64,000 nt of DNA from Trichopria drosophilae. Its lineage: Eukaryota > Arthropoda > Insecta > Hymenoptera > Diapriidae. Below the pieces are notes generated by a model that made no database searches, was not told the origin of the DNA, and was given only the letters and a program-made list of their open reading frames with translations. Below, piece after piece: positions 32,399-44,300 of the stretch (within the stretch, counting starts at the first letter, position 1; every line of letters begins with the position of its first letter). The position numbers and the translations under genes were made by a program. The DNA is taken from contig CM059582.1 in NCBI GenBank assembly GCA_030407085.1, forward strand, positions 134,699,001 through 134,763,000, written 5' to 3'.

Positions 32399-35202
32399 TA
32401 GGGTGGCCGATTTATCTGAAGAGATAGAAATATCTCGAGAACTACGCACAGAATCAAAAAAGGGGTGGGATGAATGTTGTTCGACACGAAGGGGGGCTTC
32501 CAGTGATAATGAAATGAACCCTCTCGACCACCCCCTGGGGGTGGGGTGGGGGAAAAACAATAAAACTTAAATAGGAACCCCCATTTTTTATTGCAGATTT
32601 GGATTCTCCGGAAAAAAGTACACCAATTTGACCCAGGAGCTATTGCATTTTAGTTCACAGGTGGCGCTGTAATCGATAAAAATTCAAATTTATCCGAAGA
32701 CATTGAAATACCTCGAGAACTATGCACAGAATCAAAAAAGGTGTGGGATGAAAGTTGTTCGACACGAAGGGGGGCATCCAGTAATAATGAAATTTACCCC
32801 CTCCCCATCTTCTGGGGGTGGAGTGGGGGCAAAAACAATAAAACTTAAATAGGAACCCCCAGTTTTTATTGCAGATTTGGATTCTCCAATATTGACAATT
32901 TTCGCCCGCGTAGCGGATATGGAATACGGTCATTCTAACAAAGCCGGGAAAAAATACATTTAGCGTTACCCATGATAGAATCATATGTGCAGAAATTTCT
33001 GCGCAAGCAGTTCTTATGCGTTCCACCATGTTTTCACGAGTCGTTGGTACTTAAACCTTACCTTTTAGGTAACCCCATAGGAAGAAATCCAGAGATGTTA
33101 GATCAGGTGACCTCGCAGGCCAATTAATGGGGCCACCTCTACCAATCCACCTACCATTGTAATCACGGTCTAGTATTTCCCTTGCTACTCTTGAAAAATG
33201 TGCTGGGCAACCATCATGCTGAAACCACATTGTCCGTCGGACGTCCATAGCAACATCCTCAAGTAGTAATGGTACTTCTTGTTCTAGGAAATCTCGATAT
33301 TTTGTTCCATTCAAATTACCTTCAATGAAATAAGGATCAATGAGTTTATTTCCTATGATTCCACACCAAACGTTCACCGACCAAGGACGTTGATGATTAA
33401 CTTGTCGTAACCAATGGGGATTTTCTACGCTCCAATAATGCATATTACGCCTATTGACGCCACCATGGTTCGTGAATGTAGATTCATCTGAAAATAATAC
33501 ATTAGCAAAGAAATTGTGGTTCGTTTGCATTTTTTGAAATGCCCATTCACAAAACACCACGCGGTTATGAAAATCATCTCCATCGTTCCTGGTGCAGTGA
33601 AATGTGATATGGGTGAAACTTATGACGATGCAATATTCTTTGAATACTGTCTCTGGAAATGCCGGAATCGCGATGTAATTGTCGTGTGCTTACATGTGGA
33701 TTTTGGTGAATAGCTGCTAGTACAGCTACTTCGTTAGCTTCTCCTGTAACTGTTAATCTTCGCTTGCTTTTTTTCATTTGTACGCTGCCATCAGAGTGAA
33801 AGGCATTCACAACTTTGTAAAGAAAGACCGCGAGCGAGCATTATCTGGAAAACGCTCAGCATACAACGCAACAGCATCGTCAATATTCCTCTTACATTCA
33901 CCATAAATAAGAATCATTTCGATTTTTTCGGGAACTGTAGCAGGATTCATTTTTAACTTGCAATTCGATTTAAGCAATGAAGGGTAGACAAAAAATAGTC
34001 ACGTAAACGGAAAGTTGTTATTCTAAAAGCAAAGTGACCTCCGACCGAATTACTACCAATACAATGGACTTCAAAAACAGTCTTACACTGAGAGACCGTG
34101 AATACTAAATTTTAATATGGGGATTAGAAAGTCGCGATATCCATTTACTTCCCTTCAGTAAAGTAGAGAAAAATGTAGGTGAACTGGTTACGTGTGACTC
34201 AACTTATGTATAAAATGATATGCTACTTTATTTTCGAGTTATGTCGCCCTCTAGCGTTATGTAACAGAACCGGCGCCGGTGATGGCCGAAATGCAAGCGA
34301 TGTACATGTATGAAACCACTTGAGTTCTCTCGGGGTCCGGTAGATGGCGCCGAAATCCCCAAATGAAGTAAGAGTTTCGTTGTGTTTAATAGAAGGTGGT
34401 TTGACCGTCAATGCTCAGCTTATTTATTCTCATTTCGGAAAAAAACATACAGAGAGAGAACGAATGAGCTGAGTGAAGGGACATGACGCGTTTTTTAATG
34501 GATTGCGTGATGTCCTCTTTTTGTTTATTAAATAATAAATTTAAAACCTAAAATGTAATTTTATTGAAGGTAGAAAACTTATTTATAAAATTGCTTCCAT
34601 ATTGTATGCACAATTTTTATGTAATCAGTTTTGATTTTTAATATGAAGAATATCAATTATTCATAATCTTAATTTTTCGAATGGACATTATTAAAATTTC
34701 ATATTCAGAATAACAATTTTCGCAATTGATATTACTAAATTCTAATATTAAAAATTCTAATATTAGAATTATTAATATTAAATTTTCATAAAGGGATCAA
34801 ATTGTCCCTACTTGCCCCCTGGATGCCCCCCTTCGTGTCGAACAACTTTCATCCGACAACTTTTTTGATTCTGTGCATAGTTCTCGAGGTATTTCAATGT
34901 CTTCAGATAAATTTGGATTTTTATCGATTACAGCGCCACCTGTGAACCAAAATGCAATAGCTCCTAGGTCAAATTCGTGTACTTTTTTCCGGAGAATCCA
35001 AATCTGCAATAAAAACTGGGGGTTCCTATTTAAGTTTTATTGTTTTTGCCCCCACTCCACCCCCAGGGGATGGGGGAGGGGGTAAATTTAATTATCACTG
35101 GATGCCCCCCTTCGTGTCGAACAACTTTCATCCGACAACTTTTTTGATTCTGTGCATAGTTCTCGAGATATTTCGATGTCTTCAGATAAATCGGCCACCC
35201 TG
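32399..35202 (-). mobile_element. Tc1/mariner element, copy C (longest copy)
   Basis: It has the same inverted ends as copies A and B; the first base of the left end is mutated (TAGGGTGGCC). TA stands at 32397-32398 and 35203-35204. The 36-bp palindrome recurs at 34744-34779 with one mismatch. It keeps nearly the whole transposase gene on the minus strand and thus shows what A and B have lost. Confidence 0.92.
32976..33950 (-). pseudogene. Mariner transposase, copy C (DD41D, three or more lesions)
   Basis: The start codon is at 33950-33948. The DUF4817-like N-terminus reads as in copy A until a one-base deletion near 33822 shifts the frame. The second helix-turn-helix is read at 33810-33574, and another shift lies near 33570. 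The catalytic part is open at 33560-33051: first Asp in FSDESTF, second in WFQHDGCPAH, third in SLDFFLWGYLKGKV. There are 41 residues between the last two, as in the E enzyme, although the families differ in their ends. A stop follows at 33051. The next segment (MVERIRTACAEISAHMIL) is readable, and then the C-terminus is deleted at about 32972. All catalytic residues survive but no intact protein can be made. Confidence 0.88.
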
Positions 35203-36379
35203 TATATATATTGGCATAGTATGATAATTCTAATATAATTTTTCGTAATTCAAAAGCTGGGTATTGCTCTTCGTTTCCTGGTTGGGGGGATCCTATACCT
35301 GGAAATCGCGAAAACCTTTAACTACTTCTCAATACAACGAAAATTGCTTATGAAAACTGCTTTCAATTAAATTTAAAAAAAAAACTGTTTATTTTTTTAT
35401 TTAATTATTTGCACTTTGTTACCCCGTCATCAAGGAAAACCAAATTCAAAAATAATTAAATTTCAATTCTCAAATCAAAAGGACCCCGCACAAAACAACG
35501 TTAAATTGGTTCCCGGTGAAACTAGCTGGAATTGAAATATATTGTAGATCATTCAATTCTAAACAGATTTTTCCTTTGTGTAAACGTCCAAAAATGTGTA
35601 ATTTATTTGCTGTGAGTAATTCAAGATGCGATTTGTAAGCGGTAACGTCCATAACCTGAACGTTCGATTTGACGTCAAATTCACGCGGCGGAACGTGTTC
35701 GAATTACGACAGCCACTAAATCTCATAAAACTAGAAAGTTGTTTCTCTGATTGCATTTGCAAATAATATATAAAATAATTAAGTAATCGATGATTTACGA
35801 CGAAATATAGGCATGCATAACTACAAGTCTGACGAACCAAAAATATTGTAATTGAGTCTAAGGGATGCGTTTGGACATAGTGCTAGCAAAAAATAATATT
35901 ATTTCAGGAATTACATATTACTTTTCCGTCATGTAAAGACGATGTTATTGTATAGGAGCAACACAAATACATGTACACTATATTAAAATAATAATAACAT
36001 TACACAACAATATTATATAGTAATTATAATACCCATTACATTACCACAGCATTGTCAGGTTACAAAGCTCGTAATTATATGACATTTTTTTTAATAATGT
36101 CAATTAACGGGTGTCAATGAACAAACTGAGACTTTGCCGGACGGTTAAAAGAACGGCATAAAGTACCAAAATGGTCGTTTTTATAGGAGACATCGAATAC
36201 TTAAGGATGCAACTCGCTAAAAGTAAAGTCTAGCAATTGCAGGACATTTTGTTTTTCATAATGTCATTTAAAAGGTGTACAAAATGACGCGAAAGAAACA
36301 ATCGTATTTATATGAGGCATCGAACGGTTATTTTTAATGTTTTAAAATATTGTAATACAAATAAAAAATACCACAGTAG
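35203..36379. other. Region with a conserved module shared with 46331-46760
   Basis: Positions about 35480-35860 are a near-identical inverted copy of about 46331-46760. A short open frame lies inside it on the minus strand (35652-35470, MDVTAYKSHLELLTANKLHI); the other copy reads the same with few changes. I do not recognise it as a protein. The remaining sequence (35203-35470, 35860-36379) is AT-rich with nothing supportable. Confidence 0.5.
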
Positions 36380-37860
36380 ATAACTTATTTTAAAAATCCA
36401 ATGAATATTAGAAACAATCACGATCATGGGAGATTAAATCTCCATTTACTGCGAATAATGGAAAATTCAAAATCCATATAATGATCCTCTAGTGGAATGA
36501 CATTGAGAAATATGACAATAGAACATTTATTTGAAAAATGTAATGAATATTAAAAGTAATTTGGAACGTGCAAGCTTATACCCCCTTCTGCTACAAGAAA
36601 TGCAAAATTCAAGATCCACTGAAAAATATAACAGTAGATCATTTATTTAAAAAATTCGAATGAACATCAGAAGTAATTCCGATCATGGGAGATTAAATCT
36701 CGATTTCCTACGAGTAATGCAAAATTCAAAATCCATATAATGGGTCTCTAGAGGAGTGACATTGAGAAATATCACAGTAGATTATTTATTTGAAAAATCT
36801 AATGAATATTAATAGTGGTTTCGAACGTGCAAGACTGTACTCCTTCTGCTACGAGAATTGCAAAACTCAAAATCCACATAATGATCCTCTGGGTGCGCGG
36901 CATTTAAAAATATAACAGTAGATAATTTATTTAAAACATTCGAATGAATATTAGAAGTAGTTTCGAATGTGCAAGATTATTCACCTTTCTACTACGAGAA
37001 TTGCAAAACTCAAAATCTACGTAATGAGCTTCTAGGTGAGTAACATTGAAAAATATCACAGTAGATCATCTGTTTGAAAAATCTAATGAATGTTAGAAAC
37101 AGCACCGAACATGAGAAACTAAATCTCCATTTTCTGCGAGTAATGCTAATTCAAAATTCATATAATGGGCCTCTAGGTGAGTGACATTGAAAAACATCAC
37201 AGTAGATCATTTTTTTGAAAAATCTAATGAATATTAAAAGTAATTTCGAACGTGCAAGACTAAACCTCTTCTGCTATGAGAATTGCAAAACTGAAAATCT
37301 ACATAATGAGCATCTAGGTGAGTGACATTGAAAAATATCGCAGTAAACCAGTTTTTTGAAAAATCTAATGAATATTTACAATAGTTCCGAACGTGGGAAA
37401 TTAAATCTCCATTTTCTGCGAGTAATGTAAAATTCAAAATTCATATAATGGGCCTCTAGGGGAGTGACATTGAAAAATATCAGAGTAGATCACTTTTTTG
37501 AAAAATCCAATGAATATAAAAAGTAGTTTCGAACGTGCAAGATTATACCCACTTCTGCTACGGCAAATGCAAAACTCAAAATCCATATAAGGAGCCTCTA
37601 GGGAAATGACATTGAAAAATATCATAGTAGATCTTTTTTTTTGAAAAATCTAATGAATATTAAAAGTAGTTTCGAACGTGCGAGATTATACACCTTTTTG
37701 CTGCGAGAATTGCAAAACTCAAAATACACATAATGAGCCTCTAGCGGTGTGACACTGAAAAATATCACAGTAGATGATTTATTTTAAAAATGTAATGAAT
37801 ATTAGAACCATTTTCGAACGCATTAGATTATACCGCCTTCTGACGATTCATATGATGTTG
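36380..37860. repeat. About 143-bp tandem array, ten to eleven diverged units
   Basis: Each unit contains gtgacattgaaaaatatcac, then agtagatcat, then aaaaatctaatgaatatta, then cgaacgtgcaaga or cgatcatgggagattaaatc. Two unit types occur, one with the gggagattaaatctccat half and one with gcaagattatacccccttct, in irregular alternation. About three units in opposite orientation occur at 45930-46330. The array directly precedes the ISL2EU-like transposase gene (its 3' side). Confidence 0.85.
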
Positions 37861-37948
37861 ATTCAATGATTATCTTAGTAATATCTGCAATGCCAATACA
37901 TTTTTTTAATATGGAATAAAATACTATGATACACAGAATACAAATATT

Positions 37949-39991
37949 TCAAGCATTAATTATTTGTGGAAAATTTTGCATTGGTCGATTTGCTGCATCG
38001 CGAATTTCATGCAGAAGCTTCGTTGAAGGATATCGAACGTTTTCTTGGTGACGTGCATAGCCAAGAAACCATATAATGCTTGCGACGTGTGCACATGTGC
38101 CCACTGTTCGAGCACCAGATTTACAGGTGCAATAGTATCCTTGAATCGGGTTATCGTTATGGATGTCCATTCCATCGTTATTGGCATGATCAGCAATTGG
38201 TACATACGCTATCCACCGTTGATGCTTTGTGGCATTCCTAAATCGGGAGAACACTCTTACCCTTATAAAACCTGGTTCAGGCGTTCGGTTTTCGTCTCGT
38301 AACATTTCAATTTGAAATTCTTCTGAGTCGTTTCTTTGCATTTTATCCTGACAATAAGACGGTGCTAAATGGATCTGATAGACGCCAACTGTTAGGTCTC
38401 TTAAGTAGTCCATGTCTAAGATAGGAAATTCGGTAATGTATTGTCCATCCAACTGTATCCATCTTTGAGCATTACGAGTATGTAAGCGTTCTGCTTCAAC
38501 ACGAGCTTGAACGATGTTTATTTCCCGCGCTTTTTGAAGTAATTGTTGAGCCAATTCTGCATTTGCATTCTCCATATTAATAGCTGGATGATATTTGTTT
38601 ATTATAGCGCCAGCAATTCGGTAGAAATCTCCTAGGTGAGGAAGATGAGTAATCGGTATTACTTTTTCGAAGAATTTGAAAATTGATTTAATATGCCCAT
38701 TCCTGGCTTCCACGATCCATCGAGTTTTTGTTATTAATCTGGTCTCATTCGCTGCTTCGGTAGAAAGTTGACTCTGCCTTGGTTCAATTAGTGCCGGCAT
38801 TTTCCAGGTAATTCCAAGATTGCTAAGTAAATCAGTAGCGTCTCTATAGCCTCTATCTACGATAAGGATATCTTCTTCTTGGAACCATTCACGCAATCTT
38901 TCAACGTCTCTGCGAAATTCGTTTTTAAGCATTTCAGCGTCATTGTTTCGTCCGTCTGAAAAATATGGACCTTGAATGTCTAATATGTAACCATCAGGTG
39001 CGACTATCAGTGTTGCTTTTAACAAGTGTCGTCCTTTATGAAGACAAAATGACTGCCGAAGGATACGAAAATTGCTACTTTTAGGTATGTAGCTATATGT
39101 TCCATCAACATACGCTATTACTCGCGGAGTGCCTGGTTCACCGTTGTACAATCCATTGGCAAACTCGGTGATGTGTCTTTCTATATATTCCTCTCTAGTT
39201 ATAGTATTTAAGCCTATATTCATAGGTACAAAATGTTGCATCAAGGACTTCCGAACAGTGACAACAGCTAAACTTGTTGCTTGTCTGCTAGAGTACTGAA
39301 ATATTACCGAAAGAAATTCATCGGAAAGTCCCTGTCGTAACTTGCATAAAAACATCAATAAATCTTTTTTATGAACGTATCTGTGACCACATTGGCATGG
39401 AACTGGAGTGCAATATCCAAATAGCTCCAAAAATTCATCTTTTGTTATTGGAGAAAAGGATTGAAATTCGGCATCTGTAAAGCTACTCTCGTCAGTGTAT
39501 GTTCTTTGCTGTACTGCTGCACTTCGGAGACCTTGTAAAAATACTTGAAGCTCTTGTCCATTAATAACATATGGTCTATTTATATATGTCAAACCTAGTA
39601 GTAAAGCTTCGTGAAAATAACCTCTTTCATTGAGGTGATGTTGACATGATCGAACAAGTGTAGGAATAAATATATTCCGTAAAATAAAAACGTTTACTCT
39701 ACATTCGAGAGATATTCGGTGCACGTCGACATCAGCGTTGCAAATAACACACGATCGGTTTGCTGTTTGTGTCAATACATTAAGTCGTAAACAATTTCGA
39801 TCTCTTTCTACTTCCCTGATTTCGTTAAGAATTGACAGATTACATGTTATACAAAGCCTCGTATGATTTGTCACAATGAGTGCATGTCTTTCGAATTCGT
39901 CTCGTCTACGAATGGCGATATCACGTTTATGTGCATTATCGTCTCCTTCTAGTCGGCTCATTACATTTCGTACAAAGAGTTGATCGCACAC
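37949..39991 (-). CDS. ISL2EU/Harbinger-like DDE transposase with SWIM zinc finger
   Basis: An uninterrupted 680-residue protein. An N-terminal four-Cys zinc site (LCITC ... SCVIC, residues 47-84) is followed by a region with PVPCQCGHRYVHKKDLLMFL and a helix-turn-helix (about 185-250). The DDE_Tnp_4-type nuclease has Asp296 (AYVDGTYSYI), Asp379 (LIVDRGYRD) and Glu428 (WIVEARNGHIK). The C-terminal SWIM finger has Cys621, Cys623, Cys633 and His635 (CTCKSGARTVGTCAH). DDE_Tnp_4 with IVDRGYRD and VEARNG blocks is what I know from ISL2EU and related PIF/Harbinger-group elements. It would cut and insert DNA in the nucleus. No stop or frameshift is present, so it is recent, selected, or domesticated. 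Terminal inverted repeats were not found. A related fragment lies at 40891-41097. Confidence 0.82.
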   Translation of the reverse strand: MCDQLFVRNVMSRLEGDDNAHKRDIAIRRRDEFERHALIVTNHTRLCITCNLSILNEIREVERDRNCLRLNVLTQTANRSCVICNADVDVHRISLECRVNVFILRNIFIPTLVRSCQHHLNERGYFHEALLLGLTYINRPYVINGQELQVFLQGLRSAAVQQRTYTDESSFTDAEFQSFSPITKDEFLELFGYCTPVPCQCGHRYVHKKDLLMFLCKLRQGLSDEFLSVIFQYSSRQATSLAVVTVRKSLMQHFVPMNIGLNTITREEYIERHITEFANGLYNGEPGTPRVIAYVDGTYSYIPKSSNFRILRQSFCLHKGRHLLKATLIVAPDGYILDIQGPYFSDGRNNDAEMLKNEFRRDVERLREWFQEEDILIVDRGYRDATDLLSNLGITWKMPALIEPRQSQLSTEAANETRLITKTRWIVEARNGHIKSIFKFFEKVIPITHLPHLGDFYRIAGAIINKYHPAINMENANAELAQQLLQKAREINIVQARVEAERLHTRNAQRWIQLDGQYITEFPILDMDYLRDLTVGVYQIHLAPSYCQDKMQRNDSEEFQIEMLRDENRTPEPGFIRVRVFSRFRNATKHQRWIAYVPIADHANNDGMDIHNDNPIQGYYCTCKSGARTVGTCAHVASIIWFLGYARHQENVRYPSTKLLHEIRDAANRPMQNFPQIINA

Positions 39992-40890
39992 GTAACAATG
40001 TAAATGATTTCAGCCCCAGTCATAATCAATTTAATCTAATTGCAATAAATGTATCGATTAATATCTTTTGTTATAGACTTGTTATTATGTTATGTTATGT
40101 ATAATATCAATATTAACTCTTACAGTAAACGGATGTCTGATGCGTGAAGTCGTTGTAATAAAAAAGTTTTTTAAATGTTTTGATTATAATTCCTCGCTAA
40201 ATATTCACCCAAACTTATGTTAATTACACTTACATTTTTTAATTATTACTTTTTCTGTATACATTCTAACCACAAAAAAATGACATTTCGATGAATTTGC
40301 TTTTTCGGTTGCTAATGGTAACATATACTGCATCAAAAGTATTCCTTATGGAAGAAATGAGTAAAACAGGAGAGAATAATGTAAATAAAACATATAAATA
40401 GGATCTTTTTTATTCATTGAAAAGACGAATTTGAAAGACTACCTCTTCCAGTTACAATTTAAAAAATGAGAATTAGCGTAACATGTAAGCTGTTTATAGT
40501 CAATGAAATCAGAGAAATATAATTATAATAATGTTTCTTGTCGCCAACATTTTGTAGATAATCTCTGTATAAAAATTATAGACATAATATTGATTTTAAT
40601 ATTGCTTTCTCTATATAATATCTGTACAAAATATTACATAAATAATGTCGTTAAACATTAAAACTATCCTATTTAATTATTACCAGATTATGATATTAAC
40701 ATGAAAGTATTTTATCTCAGAATGTGAGATTTGCAAGCCGACGGCGAGGGCAACTATAAGATTTAAAGCGAAAAACATTTCTACTCAAGTGTCATAAAAT
40801 AATAAAAAGTAAAAGAAAATGTAAATATATCATCTTGGTTTTGTAAAGGACGTCACCACTGTTTTAAAACTACCAAAACAATGACGGTGA
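39992..40890. other. AT-rich stretch upstream of the transposase gene
   Basis: This would contain the promoter of the minus-strand gene. TATA-like strings are too frequent in this AT-rich DNA to select one. Nothing else is recognised. Confidence 0.4.
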
Positions 40891-41097
40891 TAAGTGTCAG
40901 ATCTTGTCAGATTGCATGAATGGTTTCAAGAAGTAGAACTCCAAATCGAAGATATAGGTTATAGAGACGCTATTGATTTACTTACTGATCTTAAAATTCA
41001 CAGGAAAATACTGGTACCAATTCAACCAGGACAGTGTCAACTATATACCGAAACAGCTAATGATTCCTTCTTAATCATAACAAAAAACGGCGGATCT
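40891..41097 (+). pseudogene. Fragment of a second ISL2EU-like transposase
   Basis: The plus strand encodes LVRLHEWFQEVELQIEDIGY and RDAIDLLTDLKI, then QLYTETANDSFLIITKN. These align in order with VERLREWFQEEDILIVDRGY through TEAANETRLITK of the 680-residue protein (residues about 363-423). The catalytic Asp of VDRG is changed (IEDIGY). It stops exactly at the poly(T) that is the A tail of the minus-strand R4 element, so the R4 insertion or a later deletion truncated it. It is in opposite orientation to the intact gene. Confidence 0.75.
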
Positions 41098-41369
41098 TTT
41101 TTTTTTTTTTTTTTTGTCGGTGGGGGGAAATGCATTAGGCACCATAGGGGGTTGAAGATGTTGTGTAACCCCCCGTGTGTCGGACTCCCTCACCTTTGAT
41201 GTTAACGGCAAGGTTTACCGACTAAAACCCTAACCTCCCTTGGCCCTCCAGAATCCACGTGTGCAGTCTGCAGTAGAAAAGTGGCTCCGATATCCATCTC
41301 CTCCGCTGCAGACTGCACCGGGCCATTTGTTTGCAACTGTAACCACTCCCTCTACCATTGGGTAAGTGG

Positions 41370-44300
41370 TTACAGGATCTCGTGTGACCTCAGTAGACGG
41401 AGAGATCTCAGTAGCACTGCTTTCTGCATTCGGCCTGCGATGGAATTTGCATGTTCTCGACAGGCCGGAATGTTTTTGATGTTTTGGAGGAAAGTTGGTC
41501 TCATTCCTCCCAGCACTCCAATTATCAGCACGACGAGCTTGATTTTGAATCCTCGATACAGCCTGCGAATCTCGAACAGGAGTTCCTGATATTTCATCCG
41601 TTTTTCGTCCTCTTTGCTGACTATATTTGTTTCTGCTGGTGCAGAAAACTCGATGACGAAGATGGATTTGTCATCGAAGTCAACAAGGACGATGTCAGGC
41701 TTATTGGCTGATATTTGCCTGCTCGTCGGGAATGAGTAATTCCAGTATATTCGGCAAGACTCATTCCCGACTACGGATTCAATATCAGTGGGGACGTACG
41801 GCAAAACTGGGGTTGCATCAATACCATAAGTGCTGCGAAGATGGTAATACAGCACTCGAAGAGCCGCATTGTGACGTTCGATGTATGCTGAAACTGCATA
41901 TATTGGACATGCTGCCAAAAGATGCATTAGTGTCTCAGCATGACATCTACACAATCTACAAAGCGTACTCTGTACCGCCTGGTGTAAGATGTTCTGGCGG
42001 TACGCTAAGGTATTGATGACCCCATCCTGGCACGCGAAGATAAAACCCTCGGTCTCGGATTTCAAGCCGGCTGATCTTAAGAAGGAGAAGGTCATCTCTG
42101 CCGACAAGCCAAGTTGTTGGACATTTCGAAAGAATTGTCCATGCAACGGCTTGTCGATATGCCTTCCCTCCAACATACGGAGTTGTTCCTTCCGTATGTT
42201 AGCCCTGAGACGCACTGGGCACAGATTGATGACTGATTCAGCCTCCTGTGCACCACTACGTCCCACGTTGAAAACCAGACCGAGGTTTCGCGCCGCTCGT
42301 TCCGCCGCGTTGTACAAAAACGCCCCCTTCCCCTGAATTTCATGCTGATGTACTAGCATCATCAGGGGATCCTCCGTTCGATTAATCACGTCGCAAGCTG
42401 TTTCGAGGACCAATCGGTCATGCATACACTCCAGGCTTAAAAGGCCACGACCTCCCATATTTCGGGGCAAATACAGTCGTTCCACGGAAGATCTTGGATG
42501 CAAACTGCGTTGCATACAAATCATCTTCCGTGTGCTTCGGTCAAGATCCCTTAGCTCGTCAACATTCCACTTCAGTGCTCCAAAAGAATAGAGCACTGGT
42601 GATACGGCCAACATATTCGTGGCTGCCACCTTATTTCTCCCGGTCAATTCTGATGACCAGATCTGACGGAGAATGCGCCGGTATTTCTTAATGATGGTGG
42701 TTTTAGCAGCCTGCACATCCTGGACATGCCTTTGAGGTACGCCCAGGTATGTGTAGGCTTCTTCGGCGCTAAGGTGGCGGATGACATTTCCGTTGACGAG
42801 CTCCATATCGTTGTTATGGGAGCCTGACCTTCCTCTGTGCAAATGAACGACTGCACACTTGTCCAATCCGAATTCCATACCGATATCTCTCGAGTATGTG
42901 AGGGCGATGTTCAGAGATCGATGTAATTGATCTTCGCCTGATGCGTATAATTTAAGATCATCCATATAGAAAAGATGGGTGATCTTATGTACACGTTCAC
43001 CAGGCGGTCCACACATGTACCCTTGAGATTTCCGGAGAACAACGGATAGAGGCAATAGTGAGATGCAGAAGAGCAGAGGACTCAGAGAATCTCCCTGATA
43101 GACACCTCTTTGGAATTGAAACAGTCTAGACATGGTTCGACGCTTGCCCGATGTCATGACAAAGCGTGTTTTCCAAAGAGGCATCAGGTCTTCTACAATT
43201 CTCACTATGTTTGGGTGGACATGAAGGCGTTTGAGCAACAAGCTTAAAAGCTCGTGCGATGTTGAGTCATACGCCTTCATGTAATCCAGCCAGGCTATCG
43301 ACAGGTTACGCTTGTACTGGACTGCGTCCTGACAAACACACCTGTCGATAAGCAAGTTGTCCTTGCAGCCGGATACACCCATTTTGCAGCCTCGTTGTTC
43401 TACTATCCGTTGCCACACCGGTTTCACGGATTTCTCAATACGTTCGTTCAAGATGTTAGTGAACAATTTGTATAACGTATTGAGACACGTGATCGGTCTA
43501 TGGTTTCTCGGATCGGACAAGTCTCCCGATTTTGGGATCAGTGTCGTTCGGCCCTCCACCAGCCAGTGCGGAATGGGTTGGTCTCCATTTATATAAGAGG
43601 TGAATATTCGGGCTAGGTGTTGATGGACAGAAGTGAACTTCTTCCACCAATAGTTGTTAATTCCATCCCAGCCCGGCGAGGAGAAATTCTTCGCTCCTGT
43701 GATGGCATTTTTCACCTCTAATGCACTGACGGGTGGGCAATCTTCACTTTGTTGTGTGACTTCGTCGCACAACTCGGTGAAGATTTCAATACCTGGAGTG
43801 TCTGCATTAAGCCTAGATGTTTTCTCGTAGATGCTCCCCCAGAATTCCTCAACTGCGGTTATCGACGGAAACTCGCTTGAGGCTGCGATACGATGTTTGA
43901 AGAGGTTGGAAGGATTCGTCCAAAATATTGCATTTTGTCGAATTCCATCCTCCCGTCTTTGCAGCCTCTTTTTGGCATCCGCCAAAACCCGAATTTTATC
44001 AGCCAAACGTTGCTTGATGTTGAGCAACTTCAGCTTGTTCAGTGTGTGATAGTACGTCCGCAGTTGTTGTGCGAACTTCTTGACTTTAGCCGTAAATGAA
44101 CGGCCAGATGTTAAATAGTCGATCACACACTGAATTCGGGAAGCGAGTTTCCGTGTCAGTCGAATCTTGCCGTTCAATTGAGACATGCGTTTTGTAATCT
44201 GCCGACTCCCCGATATCTGTACCAGATTTCGCGGAATCACCAGATCACTTGCAGCCTCGTAAACGGCACAATTGACTTGCCACAGGTCGCAGTCATCTGG

